Below, piece after piece: positions 1 to 12,707 of a stretch of DNA of 64,000 nucleotides. The DNA is from Pleurodeles waltl (lineage: Eukaryota; Chordata; Amphibia; Caudata; Salamandridae): NCBI RefSeq assembly GCF_031143425.1, contig NC_090444.1, forward strand, positions 1,312,121,324 to 1,312,185,323, read 5' to 3'. How positions within the stretch are numbered: position 1 is the first letter of the stretch; each line of letters begins with the position of its first letter. The notes beneath the pieces are model-generated. The model was not told where the DNA came from and ran no database searches. It saw only the letters and a program-made list of their open reading frames with translations. The position numbers were made by a program, and so were the translations under genes.

Positions 1-1480
1 AACAACACAATATAACATATGGGAACATAACGACACAATTAAAACATAACAGGGCACAACACAACAAAGCAGTCAAAAGAGAATGCAATACATCAACTAC
101 AGTACAACATAGCAAAAACACATTGCAATAATGATTAACTTAAAAAAGCAGAAGGTTAAAAGAGAACAAAACGCCACACAATAGATTGCCACAAACATCT
201 GTTTAACACAATATAACCTCAAAAAGCCCGCTTTAAAAAAACAGTGATAAGAGGTGTCTGTACCGACTGCTTCAGCTGTCAATGAAGTAGATGAAAAAGG
301 AACAGTTAAAACTCTTTTGTAGCTCCCTGTTCTACTTTATAATTTTTTTTCAAATGGTGTTAATTTGTCAATTTCAGGCACAAAGCTCTTAGCTGTAAGT
401 GCTTACCTATGAGGGTAAATACATGTCTATCCCTGATCTGTACATATTCACATCACCCCCATACCTATAAATGTTCTGTTGAAACTGTTTTTTTTGTGAG
501 ACAAAATACTTTTAAAGACATTTACTAATGATTCACGTCACTTATGAATGACTTGTAATGTTTTATTAAATATCTCTGCTGTTATATACATATCATTGTG
601 TGCTACAGGTATTAATTTCTGCTTAATATGATTTCAAGAGGACCTATTATTATTGTGACCAAATACAATGTTTGAATTTTATAAAATTATTTTGCGGTAG
701 ATTACATGATGATTTTTCTGTTTAATGCACTAGTATAAGATGTGTGACAATGAGTGCCTTGACTATTACCTTAAATGAGACCTGTATATATAAAGTGCCA
801 AACTGTTGCATACTAACTAGCTCTGAGCTATAATTATTTAAAAAGGTACCATCTCATACCGTTATTGCTATTTTTCCTGCCTTTGTATTTTAAAATAAGA
901 TGGCTGATTAAACAATGCTAAACAATTTGCAACAATATGAGATAACTCGTTATACATGAAAGTTATGTACATAGTATTTTACCTGAGTATGCCACCATTG
1001 TTATTCTCTCAACTGATATTCTTACTAGATCATCTAAACCAAATAAATTAACAAAGTTTTGAACTCAACATGCTGGAATATGTTGATGGTAGATTTGACG
1101 GTGGGACATTTGAGAACTACTACTATGTGTGTCTTTGAGAACTTGTTAATAAAACATGGCCATAATTTGAAATGGTTTGTTTGTGATATTTGAATTGAAA
1201 AATATATATGTGTCCAAAATCTTATGTGAGGTAATCATGACTTACTTTTTTATGCAAATTACAGGCTAGAGAAAGAGGTCTGCCTTGAAAAACGTGGAAG
1301 ATGTAGGAGCAGAGATATTGTATTATAGAAGATTGTACCATGCATACTTTAATATTTATCTACAAAGAAGTCTATGAAAATACATTGGAATAATTGTTGA
1401 TTTATTGACTATGGATTTATAAGGACTAATACTGTTGAATAAGTTTTGAATTGATAAAAACATAAGCTTTTGCAAACTCC
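1..1480. other. AT-rich stretch without recognisable gene
   Basis: Only short accidental frames occur here. The base composition is AT-rich, with homopolymer runs. I see no repeat boundary, RNA gene or protein homology. Confidence 0.6.
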
Positions 1481-1503
1481 CTATATTGTAAGCCAGTCTC
1501 GGA

Positions 1504-1770
1504 TGTAGGCCATCAAGGAGGCTCTTTGACACCGGGTGACTTTGGACATATGAAATGTCAGGGTGACTGTGCGTGCCTGCCTGGGGAGTTCTGCTGGTGG
1601 AGGGCATATAAGACAGTGGGCCAAGTCGCGTCGACGGTGGACCAAAAAAGCCAACTGCCCACCATATTTAACTGGATTGAATGGCAATGGATTGATGATG
1701 GAGGGAGATGGCTATGGATTCCAATGGACTTTGTATACCGGCAGGGGCTATGAAACTGAGGTAAGCGGCA
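1504..1770 (+). other. GC-richer block ending at a possible splice donor
   Basis: A GC-richer island contains a TATA-like box (CATATAAGACA near 1606). An open stretch, 1526-1753, runs up to a good donor-like site (ACTGAG then GTAAGC, near 1760). A CA-rich tract typical of salamander Harbinger introns follows. It could be the promoter and first exon of an old Harbinger-type element, but I recognise no protein. Confidence 0.25.
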
Positions 1771-1835
1771 CATACGGACACTGCCCCTTAGCCACATGTG
1801 TACTCCTATACTACACAGCACACCACTTACACACA

Positions 1836-2200
1836 ATAACCCACTGCCAGTCTAACACAACACAACCAGTACATGTCGAAACACACATTGACATATGTCC
1901 ATGACACAACATGCACACACATTGATCCTGCAACCACACACAACACAACCACAACAAACAACACAACTACAGACTCAGCTACAAACACACTCACACACAA
2001 GCACAACTACACACATCACAACAACAGCCACACAACAGCACTCATCTGAATGTGTCACACTGCAACACAACATACACAAGAACATCAGTCTCACATGCAA
2101 GTGACACATACAGACAGAATCACACTACTCATTCCAGTTCCCTCCACCTCAAACAGCCAATCCCCACACACACACACACGTACAGACACACATACATAAC
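1836..2200 (+). repeat. CA/ACA-rich low-complexity tract
   Basis: Degenerate ACA, CACA and CAACA units fill this stretch and give spurious Thr/His-rich frames. A short pure CA run lies near 2165-2180. Confidence 0.8.
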
Positions 2201-2783
2201 AGACAGCACAAAATTACTCGTAAAGGTCCCCTTGCAATGTGCATACATGGATACCATTGTCCAGTATGAGTATAATGTCAATGTGGTGCAAGCATTCATT
2301 TTGCAATGAATGATGACACCACAATGACAGTTATTTATGTGTACAACATGCATGTTGTGCGTGTGTGTCCCCAGGCATGTGACACCATTGTGTACCCCAC
2401 ATATGCATGTCACAACAATTTTATAAATTACTGTGACATACATATGTTTGCAGAGCCCCGACCTCCTGTGCAGTGCCCACCCAACATACCTTGGCAATGC
2501 AGCCGCCTTATCTTCGGGTCCGGCATTGGGGGATTTGTGTTTTCTCCATGAGTCGGTGGCTGTAACCATGGGAGGTGTTGTCCATTCACATCCAGGTGAA
2601 GATGGTGGTGGAATGGGAAAAAAGGTGAGTTTTTACCCCTTACCCCGCAATATGTGCTTTAGGGCACAATCTTACCAACTCATCAAATCAGCAGCCCATA
2701 CTTGTTACTGGGCCAGGCTGGCAAGCCTTTGCCATAAATAAGAATTAATCAGGAGCTGCATACAAATCAATTAGTAATCACAA

Positions 2784-3105
2784 TTTCAATTCCAATGTCT
2801 TGGGAGTCAATGATGAGAGTTGGAATGAGTTTTAAAACTTTGTTTAAAATATTTTAGTTAGTAAATCTTTATTCTTCTGCATCAGAAATAATCGATCAAT
2901 TGATAATCAGCATAATTGATTAGCATCAGAGCAAATGCATAAAATGCATTCCATAAAGGAAAAAACCCTATACTAAGCAGGGAGAATGTAAAAAAGCATC
3001 AGTAAGAAAGGATGAAGGTGAAAGGATGAAGCTTTGATCATCGAATCTCAAATCATAAAGCAGATCTTCCCATAAAGAGACCTTCCAGAAACTCAGTAGA
3101 GTCTC
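2784..3105 (-). repeat. ERV LTR-like repeat, downstream copy
   Basis: This stretch matches 12708-13039 in the same orientation. Shared blocks include TCTTGGGAGTCAATGATGAG, GCATCAGAGCAAATGCATAA and AATCTCAAATCATAAAGCAG, separated by substitutions and small indels. Similarity ends near 3105 only because the other copy is interrupted there, so the true LTR probably runs on toward ~3740. A minus-strand TATA-like CTATATAA lies at 3729-3736. Confidence 0.7.
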
Positions 3106-3109
3106 AGAG

Positions 3110-4215
3110 CAGCATAGATTTAGGCAGGAAATATAAAAGGGTCTCTCAGAATGAATTTGAGAAGTGTCTGCAAAGCGCTCTGCAGAAAGTATAGAAAGGG
3201 TCTGAGTAGAGACTGGGCCTACTCTAGTAACATACACTTACGTAATGTTTTCACGTCATAATTTGAAACAAGTTGTTTCCATCTTCAAACAGCTCATCAA
3301 TCCGATTGCGATGTCTTTATGGGAACAGGAGAGCTTCCTTCATCTAAGCAGTCAAAAGGCACTATCTTACAGATATTAACATTCAACTGAAACATTTTGT
3401 AGAACTCGGGTGAGATCTCACCATTTGCTTACTATAAGAAAATTACAGTTCATAGCTAGGCCTCTGCATCATACCATTAGCTCATACGTTCATCACCTAT
3501 TTCAACTAACAAATTATCATTCATGTGAAACATTTGAATACATTATTATGTTCATTACAAAATATGCCTATGGGAGGGTCATAATAACATTGTCTATTGT
3601 CACTCTTCTCAGCACATTTGCATAATTGAAAGTTTAACAATTCATATTCCCTGTCAAGGAGACCAGATCCTCTGGGCTTGCGCATGTTCCCAACATGTCC
3701 ACCTCTTGGCAGCTCCAAACTCCACTAGTTATATAGCACAGAGTTCAAGAATGGCCAAGTGGGGGAATGGGTTTTGGGTTGGGAACAGCGGGGAAGGAGA
3801 CCTGTGGAAGCAAGAGTTAAACAACACAATTGCAAGATGAATCACAATGACTTTCAATAAGTTTTGTTTCAAATAAAACACTTATGCTGAAAACATGAAT
3901 GGCCTAAGACTTCACTTATAACTAGGCCTCAAGAATCTAGGTACCTGGAAATCAAGAAAAGGTTATGCAAGGTTTTTACATGAACATTCCAGAATTAGCA
4001 TCCATATTTTGAACAATAAACTCTCTCCAAAATACTGCTTAGAACACTCTCTGCATTGTAGCAAGAATCAAAGAACACATGTTTTTTTCTCTACATGAAT
4101 GAACTGTACAAATACCATGAAATACACTTCTACGTCACTTTCTGATTAAGAGTTTCAAGACTGAAATGTTCAGAGAATATTGTGCTCTTTAATCAAACTG
4201 CTCATCTGCGTTTCA
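3110..4215. other. Probable rest of ERV LTR / 3' flank, no gene
   Basis: No coding similarity. The stretch holds the minus-strand TATA-like box at 3729-3736 and otherwise unassigned AT-rich sequence. It is probably the unmatched part of the ERV 3' LTR plus flank. Confidence 0.35.
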
Positions 4216-4221
4216 ATGTCT

Positions 4222-5357
4222 AGAAATGATCGCGCACTCCGCCGATCTGTATTTCAAAAGTTAAGCATGAGGAAAGAATTGCGCACTCTGTTTCCGATTC
4301 GAACATCTAGATTATTATGCAATTAAATTATCGCGCACACTGCTGATCTGAATCTCACAAATTAAATTCCTGGAAAAAATCACGCACACTGCTGCCGATT
4401 CAGAATTCACAATGTAAATGCCATGAAATGAAATGATCACGCGCACTGCCGATCTGAATGTCACGAAGTAAATGCCTGGAAGGAATCGCGCACACTGTTG
4501 CCGATTCGGAATTCACAAGGTAAATGCCATGAAATGATCGCACACACTGCTGATCTGAATGCCCAGAAGTAAATGCCTTAAAAGGAATCGCGCACACTGC
4601 TGCCGATTCGGAATTCACAATTCAAAGACCATGAAATGATCGCGCACACTGCCGATCTGAATGCACCAAAATAAATGCCTGGAAAGAATTGTGCACACTG
4701 TTGCTGATTCGAAATTCACAATGTAAATGCCATGAAATGATTGCGCGCCCTGCTGATTTTAATGCCATGAAATAAATGCATGGAAAGAATTGCGCACACT
4801 GTCGCCGATTGAGAATTCACTATTTAAATGCCATGAAATGATCGCGCGCACTGCCGGACTGAATGTCACAAAGTAAATGCCTGGAAGGAATCGTGCACAC
4901 TGTCGCCGATTTGGAATTCACAAGGAAAAGGCCATGAAATGATCGCGCACACTGCTGATCTGAATGCCCAGAAGTAAATGCCCGAAAAGGAATCGCGCAC
5001 ACTGCTCCTGATTCAGAATTCACAATTCAAAGACCATGAAATGATTGCGCACACTGCCGATTTGAATGCCACAAAATAAATGCCTGGAAAGAATCGCGCA
5101 CACTGTTGCCGATTCGGAATTCACAATGCAAATGCCATGAAATGATCGCGCACACTGCCGATCTGAGTGCCACGAAATAAATGCCTGGAAAGAATTGCGC
5201 ACACTGTTGCCGATTCGGAATTCAGAATGCAAATGCCATGAAATGATCGTGCACACTGCTGATCTGAATGCCACGAAATAAAAGCCTGGAAAGAATCGCG
5301 CACACTGTTGCCGATTCGGAATTCACAATGCAAATGCCATGAAATGATCGCATACAC
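4222..5357 (-). repeat. Satellite array, ~101-bp unit of two ~50-bp halves
   Basis: About eleven tandem units. Each has GATCGCGCACACTGCCGAT and GCCGATTCGGAATTCACAA as landmarks. The spacing between equivalent sites (5144 and 5245) is 101 bp. Each unit consists of two related half-units, both carrying CGCGCACACTG. Point changes are scattered, with CpG decay evident, and later units resemble each other most. Short frames across it on the minus strand are artefacts of the repeat. Confidence 0.9.
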
Positions 5358-5573
5358 GCGATTTCAAGATTAGGCCCAAAACTCGAATGTTACTGGAAAA
5401 AGGAGTCGGGCCTAACCCGACCTCCGCCTTACGGCCCTACCTGAAGATCACCAAATGAGCAAGAGCAGGCCTGGTAATAGCTGGTTAGGCCTCCAGGACA
5501 GGAGCTCTGGAAAACGCTGCTGCTCTGCACCGGGACCTCTGAATAGTGAGCACGTGGAGCTGGGCTGGCTCCC

Positions 5574-5596
5574 TTATATAGAGCCAAGCCCCGCCC
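5574..5596 (-). promoter_or_regulatory. GC-box plus TATA promoter upstream of the satellite
   Basis: On the minus strand a GGGCGGGGC box (5596-5588) is followed within a few bases by CTATATAAGG (about 5582-5573). This is a textbook spacing for an RNA polymerase II promoter firing toward the satellite. A start near 5545 would give an exon ending at the donor-like CAG/GTAGGG at 5441/5440, immediately before the tandem array. It is probably the promoter of an LTR or other element; the parent family is unknown to me. Confidence 0.5.
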
Positions 5597-5659
5597 ACGA
5601 GCCACACCCAACTATGCTGCAAGAAAGGCTTCTAGAAAGTCTTAGAATAAAGGACCACA

Positions 5660-6199
5660 CCCTGTAGTCCTGCAAACAAGCCTTGCAAATGAACAATGAA
5701 TTACAAACAGCATTAATGACTTTTCAAGGTGAAAGTTCTGCAATGCAAAAGGTTAACATACTACATAGAAACACAATGCATGAAATATGCCTCTGCATAT
5801 GGACTGGGGTTTTGCATTTACGTTGCCCGTAGAGCGCACACTGTCCTGATGTTGACAATTCCCAACCTAGGGTGGCATCTTTAAAAAAGAAAAATGCATT
5901 TTGCAGCTATTCAAGCTTAATACATGTAAACATGAAAGCCCAGTGCTCTCACTTGCTGTTAAAAATATTGCTTTTCGTCTAAGGCCTACATATTAATTCA
6001 GCATGTTAATTGCATTAATTTTCATTATTTAAAAATACTCTAGCAACCACCCCCTTCTGATGGTTTCTAGCTATCATAAAAATGCATTCATAGATGATAT
6101 CAGAGCTCCCTAATTTTCAATTGAGTCTTTTCTCTTCCTTTTTAAATGTTCTCTTTCTTTTAGTGCTGTATTCTTTGTTAGGGCAGTCACTTAATTCTA
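5660..6199. other. Spacer between ERV env and satellite unit, no gene
   Basis: AT-rich sequence with no recognised coding or repeat structure. It may be the 3' end of the ERV internal region. Confidence 0.4.
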
Positions 6200-7950
6200 G
6201 ATCTTTCTTCATTGTTTCTTTCTTTGTTCTTTTTCTTTTGTAATATAATTTTGATAGCTTTGTATTCTCCTATTGAAGCCAGAAAACAGACAATGACAAT
6301 TAATATAGGTACTAATAGGCTTTGAGAAATCCTCCTCTTGTTGTTGCAATTCAATTGCCTCTTGCAGAAACTCCCTTTGTGAAACTTTTTGTATTGCTAG
6401 TGGTTTCTTATAGTTCCAAATCAAGTTTTATGTCTGAAATGTTCATTACATATTCTATGATTTTCTTACTCTCATCAGGAAGGTATGTGCAACAATGTTC
6501 AATTTTCAATATCTTGCAGACTCCACCTTTTTCTGTTAGTACAATGTCTCAAGCATACTTGTTTTGTAAATCATTGATCTAACAGCTACTAGTTATGTGT
6601 TAGTAAATAAAAAAGCTTCAGATGTACTAGTTGCCACCTTGTGCACTACTGTAAAATGCTCTAATCTTTTAATAATTAGTATCACTCCTACTGCAGGAAT
6701 AATCACTTCAAACATGTCTTCCACAAACTGCACTACTTCACTAATGCTACATGTGTGTCAGTGTGCAGGTATCATTGTCAAGGCATCTAAACTCTGTACA
6801 CAGTACATCTTTGGAAATAGCAAACATAAATTACAAATACCCTCCCAATCAGCAGGTAATTTGAAATATGCATCCTGTCCACAAATAAAGTAGACTCCAG
6901 GTATCAATGGATCATCTCCCTGTAAAATTTGCTGTGAACCTCCTGATAATTCAAATGTGTGCTCACAATTATTAGTCCCTACAGGTTTCTTTCTAAGTTG
7001 ATTTATTCTTCTAAATACAGATACTTTACCCCTATGTCTTTAATTTTGGATAAAATATTTTTCTTCGATAGTCATCTTCCCTTTTCCAAACATTCTTCAA
7101 AACATCCTCATTTTGATTGGCACTACGTGCAAAATGTGTTCTCCTTTCTTCTAACATCATGATAAACATTTTCTCTACTGGACTCATTAATCATGCTAGA
7201 TTATTTTCATATGCCTTAACAGTGGCTATAGGAAGAAAAGGTCCAAAATAATACCAAGCAATCTCCATTTCTTTTGCCTGTGGATGTAAATTTAATTTTA
7301 CATTTTTTAATTGTAAAGGTATTTTTGAAAGGTTCTTGTCAAAGTTAGAATAATAACATTCAAAGTGATGTTGCTTGTACAATATACTAAGTAAAATACT
7401 ACATGTAGTAGTCTATGACTCAGGAATGTGATGGTATGCCACCTCCTTCTCATTCGATGAAGGTAAGTATGTACCCAGATAACAATCCTTTGCATTCAAA
7501 GATTCTGAACACTCTTGAACTAATCTAGAATACATATTTGTTGAATAATCTTCTTTCAGGTAATCTACAAATGAGCCTTTCAACTCATAATCATCTATGT
7601 CAGGTACATATGTTGTGTTTGTAAATGAAAATATAGATAATAATAATAAAACTACTAATACTACTACTAAAAATGTAATTAACCGTAATAATTGTGCATC
7701 TAGCTCTGGTTAAAACACAGATCTTTTTGAAAGAAAAGTGTAGCAATTCTTTGCTTTCAAGGTTGCTTATTTGCACAGTCTTAATTTTTCTTCTTTTCAT
7801 TGTAATTCAGTTTGTTTTGTCTAGCTTTATTTACAGCAATCTTCATATAATCTTCTTTAACCCTACTCCATGTTCTTCTAATATGTTATCCCTATTCTTC
7901 TACAGCAACCTTGAGCCCAGGTAAATCCTCTTAACTTGTTTTGCTTAGCA
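6200..7950 (-). pseudogene. env: ERV env remnant
   Basis: Downstream of pol on the same strand. A strongly hydrophobic segment near 7700-7620 could be the leader or an N-terminal membrane segment. The transmembrane-subunit region includes a Cys...CysCys motif with seven intervening residues at about 6528-6490, typical of gamma/epsilon-type retroviral Env. A second hydrophobic stretch lies near 6330-6270 in a shifted frame. Several frameshifts and stops separate these parts, so no functional envelope protein can be made. Confidence 0.6.
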
Positions 7951-8129
7951 ACTTTTAAGTTTATTTCAGTCTATTAGCACAGTTGGTTCAATGAGTTTTA
8001 AACAACGTTTGTCACTTTTCAAAAATCGTTTTCAGCAACTTTTCCTAAATTAAATTCAAAACAACTTCAAGGTGGCTCAGGTAGTTCTTAGCTCTAATTA
8101 AGAAAATCTGATATTAGGACATTTAGCAT

Positions 8130-11100
8130 TTAGCTCATGTAGCAAGTCCATCTAGATGCTGAAAACATTTGACAAGGTACACTTGTTCTTTTGGATCTTC
8201 TGAATGTTTGTTGATCTCCTTCTGTGTCACCTATATTGCTAGTCTCTGTCTCCTCAGTAATTGTTGGCAGTATGGATCCAACTGACAGACTTGATCTCAA
8301 TTTCTTTCTACTACAGTATATTGGCCATTCAGCATTGTGTGTGTCTCTTCTTGGTCTTGACTTGTTCCTTCTCCTGGATCTTTTTGTTGCTCTGAAGATC
8401 CTCAACTGGCTTTTCAGACTGAGTTCTTGCTTCTCTACCTTCTATATCTAAACCTCCAAAGCCACTTTGTGAGGTATCTGAGAACTGAATTTCTTCACAT
8501 GTCTGCAATTCTTCACCTCTTTTTTCTTGCTGTTTTGCTCCTTGTACTTGTGCGACATGTATAGCTTGCAGTGGTACAGTCACCAGTGTTCTCAGTTCTG
8601 GCTCAAGGAAAATGATTTCTTCATGCAGATCTCTTGTTCTCTGGACATTTAAGGCATGCACCCAGTGTGGTACTTCAGCAAATTAACAGCAGTGTTTGTG
8701 ATTAAAGTTTCCTGGTAGAGGCCTTTTCACCTCAGCTCCAGACAGAACTTGCTCAAGTGCTTTTTTTTAACAGCACCAAAACACTGGGGCTCAGACTGTG
8801 GCACAGCTTTGTATGTGGATTTGCAGTGAAAGAATCAACGTGCTGAGAAACAGAATGTACCATATCAGCCAATTCTTTACAGTAATCGAATACCATGTCA
8901 TCTGTTATGTTCACAAGTGCATTTGCAGGTACAGATGGCAGTCTAAAGGCTCTTCCCATCGGAAGTTCATGCAGAGGAAAACCCGTCTTCCTGGCAGGTC
9001 TACTTTGAAGGCTTGTCAACAACAGAAACCAAGCATCAAGCCATTTAAATGAAGTGAATGCACAGACCTTAGCCAATTGAGACTTTATTGTTCGATTAAT
9101 CTGCTCAACTATTTCAGAAGCTACTGATCGATAGTTACAATGCAGTTTGTGGTCTACTTCTAATGCTGCACACATCTTAAGGATATCATTGTTAACGTGA
9201 GTCCCTTGATCTGATTTCCAGAGAAATTGGCATTCCGGTACTAGCTCTCTTAACAGCAGTTTAGCTGCAGTCAGACTGACATTTCTCTTTGTTAGATAAG
9301 CTTCCCCCCCATCAAGAGAAAATGCACACTATAGCCAGGACCCATCTTAGCCCATTACAAACAGTCATTTTGATGAAGTCCATCTGCATCAGATTGAAGG
9401 GACCACCTGATCTCCGTACATGACTCAGTGTAACTGGTGTTCATTTCCCTGCATTCATCTTTTGGCATGTGGCAAAACGGTGACACAAATCTTCTGCATG
9501 CATCCTAACTCTGTGGTTAAACCAGTTCTGTCTAGAGAACCCTATCATTGCATCCTTTCCCAAATGTGTGGGACCATGGAAATGTGTCATGGAAGATAAT
9601 AAACTGACAGTTGAAACACTGGTCTCCCAACAGTTGAAACACTGGTCTCCCATCTGCTGAAATCCAAATGTCATTTGCATTCTTTCCACATTCTGTTCTG
9701 ATCCAACACTGCTGTTCTGCTTCTGAAACATTTTCCTGCAAACTTTTTAGTTCTTCCCATGTGTCGGCAATAAACATCAGCATTGAAAAGATAGTGTCCC
9801 CTTGAGATTCATCTGTGAATGTTCCCTTTAATGTGCAGGCAACGATAGCAAAATAACATGCAATTCCATCAGTGTATCTGTTTTTACTCAAACAAAACCA
9901 TTGTCACTCTTGTGAACTGCACTCTTAATGACAGCAATTTCAGTTGGGAGCTGCAAAGCATCCAATAGTCTCCTCACATGCTCACCGTTCTTATGGGTGA
10001 ACCAGATGATGTCATGAAACCTCTTTGTAATCATAACTGTGTAAGTCATGTACCATACCAAAGTCATACTGACTATCTGGGCTGTAAAACTGCAAGTTCT
10101 GGTAAGGACAATGAATTCTGCAACTTGCGCTGAGGTAATATCTTGAAGCCAGGAGGAATCCACAATGTCTTGGATTGAGCAGATAGCGTAAACTGCTCTG
10201 AGGAAACCATTGTTTGCTCTGAAACATTAGTCATCAACAAAATGCACATAATCAGATCTAATTAAAGGCTCATATTTTATGTCTGGCTTTGGCTTGGTGC
10301 ATAAGTTCATAATATCAAGACAGTCATGTTCAAAATCATCAGACATATCACTTTCAGGCAAAGGTAGCAAAGTAATGGGATTCAAAACCTGGAAATGCTT
10401 CAATGTCACATTTCTGATGCAAGAGTTTGCAGCTCATATTTGGTAAGTCAGGAACTTGTCATGTACTGGGTTTTGTGTTCTGGTAAGCATAATTTCCACA
10501 GAGTGAGGGACCATAAAAGTTAAAGGATGTCCCATCACTATGCTTTCAAACCTTTCGAGAATAGAATTCACAGTTGCCTCTGATTTCAGACAACTGGGCA
10601 GCCCTTTGGTGACAGGATCTGGAGTAATGGAAAATTAGGCCACTGGCCTTCTTGTGTCACCATGCATCTGAGTAAGCACAGAGAGCACAGCCTCCCTCTC
10701 ACTGCAAAACAAAGTAAACATCTTGTTGTAATCTGGCATTCCAAGTGCCAGGGCACAGCAGAGACTTTCTCACAGCTCTAGGAAAGCTTTCATGCATTTG
10801 TTGCCCTACAGGATCAGGCACATCTTTGTGTGTCAGCCTCAGTAAAGGCTTAGCCCTAGGGAAACGTTTGGTATCCATTGTTTGCAGTATCCTACCATTC
10901 CTATAAACATTCTGACTTCTCTTTGCATTTTCACAGGACCCATCCTCAGGATGGCTACCACTCTCTCTTGTGACACTTTATCTTTCCTTTTTCAATGATA
11001 GGTCCCATGTATTGGACTTCTTTTTGACAGTATTGCAGTTTACTCAGGGACACTTTGGGGGTTATTCTAACTTTGGAGGAGGTGTTAATCCGTCCCAAAA

Positions 11101-12329
11101 GTGACGGAAAAGAGACGGATTTACCACCAGCCGTATTACGACTCCATTATATCCTATGGAACTCATAATACGGCTGGTGGTATATCCGTCACTTTACCGT
11201 CACTTTTGGGACGGATTAACACTCCTCCAAAGTTAGAATAACCCCCTTTATGTTCGTTCTCAGCTGGGTGCTTTAGAAGTGCAATGGTATCCTGTTTTCA
11301 AGTTTCTTCTGTGCTCAATGTCACAGTGCCACAAGCAGGTATTGCACAAGGACTGAATTACAAGGCATTTTCAGGGTCTCCAGGTTTTTCTTCAAATTTG
11401 ATTAAAAATTGAAAGATTTCTGTATACCATTGTGAAACTCGGCATCATACCAAAACTCTCTTGCAAAACAGAAATAATATTAGGATCTGGCTGTCCTCAT
11501 GCAATGCAATGGAAAAGAACGCTTGACATAGATCTACCATAGTGACCCATTCTGCTGTGCATGGAATCTGATATAGTATGAAGGCTGGAGTTGGTATCAC
11601 AGGAAAACATGGGATAGCGATATTGTTGATCTTTTGCACATCCTGCATTATTCTGAAATTTCCATTGAGCTTCTGTAACCCCATAATGTGTGAGTTTCCA
11701 GGATTCCCAACTATATCCCTCAAGATCCCTTTTTTCAACACATCCTCAATTTTTTATGTTATTCCTGCCACTGTTTCTGGCTTCATGTGATAAGGTGGTA
11801 CAATTGGAAATATGCATTTGACTTTACTGTAAAATGGGCTGGTTCTACATCTTTGATTAGTCCAATTTCTTTCCCTGTAAGATTCCATACTTCTGGATCA
11901 ACAGTCTCTCTCAAATTGGGGGTAACTCCTCTATTGTTCTCATTGTATAATGCCCTACACCATCTTGCTGAGCTAGCTTAAACTCTACGTCCTCATCATG
12001 GGATTGAAACTCTACTCCTTCTGGTGTACAATAGATTGTACAATTTAATTTGCACAGCCAATCACATTCTAACGGGTTTACAGGAATCGGATCACACACA
12101 ACAAATGTGTTTTCTTCAAATTAACCTATCTTTACAGGAACGTCTTCCGCACCAGGATTAGTAATCTGTTTTTTGTAACTCCTACAACTTGGATCTTCTT
12201 TCATAAGAAGGGTCGTTCTGGAACTTACACTGTTCTAGCAGTGAAGCAGGTAGCATCCGATCCTCCTCTCCACTCGGACACCATCACTGGAAATCATGGA
12301 AACAACGCTCTTACTGTCTAGCATGGGAA
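8130..12329 (-). pseudogene. pol: ERV pol (protease, RT, RNase H, integrase), inactivated
   Basis: In minus-strand order: protease remains (~12325-11910; at 12303-12325 the expected active-site position reads DSK, so the catalytic triad is lost); RT fingers/palm (11741-11445); the palm segment at ~11328-11348, where the catalytic Asp pair is absent; the RT thumb/connection (11050-10900) after the MITE; RNase H (10170-9890); the integrase core (~9240-8900), with Asp in a DQG context near 9213 and Glu in an EQINRT context near 9110; and a charged integrase tail down to 8130. Multiple frameshifts, stops and a 190-bp MITE interrupt the gene. It would have encoded the replication enzymes but cannot now. 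Confidence 0.75.
11057..11246. mobile_element. 190-bp MITE inside ERV pol
   Basis: A nearly perfect foldback. GGGGGTTATTCTAACTTTGG at the left end is mirrored by its complement at the right end, with complementary arms of about 80 bp, including ACGGATTAACACTCCTCC on the right. A possible TTT duplication flanks it (11054-11056 and 11247-11249). RT-derived sequence continues on both sides, so it inserted into the provirus. Confidence 0.85.
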
Positions 12330-12690
12330 ACTGCTGAAACATGATCTGGTTCAGTGCCTGAAATTTATTCTTATTTATTCAGGGCACCTGATTCATGTTA
12401 ATGTCAGGATTTCCCACATTCTGTTGAACCATTGGTGGCTTTTGGGACCTGCACCATTGAAACTTGAGTTTGATTTGGCATTTGCATCTACAGAACATGC
12501 ACTTTTGCATTTGCATCTGTTTCACTCCTTGCATTTGATTATTAACACTTATTCAATCTGGATTCAGCCTAAGCTCCCTCTTCCAATACCCAATCTTGTT
12601 ACTGAAGTGACAAAGTAATTTTATACAACAATGCAACATCTGCACCTGAATGCAGATCAGTCACAACTCCTCAACCTCTACCCTGTGAAT
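12330..12690 (-). pseudogene. gag: ERV gag 3' remnant
   Basis: Only about 360 bp separate the LTR-like repeat from the protease region, far too short for a complete gag. The minus-strand translation is Gln/Met/Asn-rich and interrupted by stops. It fits the low-complexity 3' end of a gag frame. No zinc knuckle is recognisable. The assignment is mainly by position. Confidence 0.4.
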
Positions 12691-12707
12691 CAGGAGTTGG
12701 AAATCAA

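Noticed and set aside
97..282. Cys/Phe-rich 61-codon minus-strand frame
   Set aside because: AT-rich chance frame without homology or gene context.
1526..1904. Possible host exon ending at GTAAGC
   Set aside because: No recognisable protein; the following CA-rich sequence fits a transposon intron better, and support is too weak to call a gene.
4222..5357. Regularly spaced repeats that could be read as a CRISPR-like array
   Set aside because: Units are head-to-tail with no unique spacers and eukaryotic context; it is a satellite.
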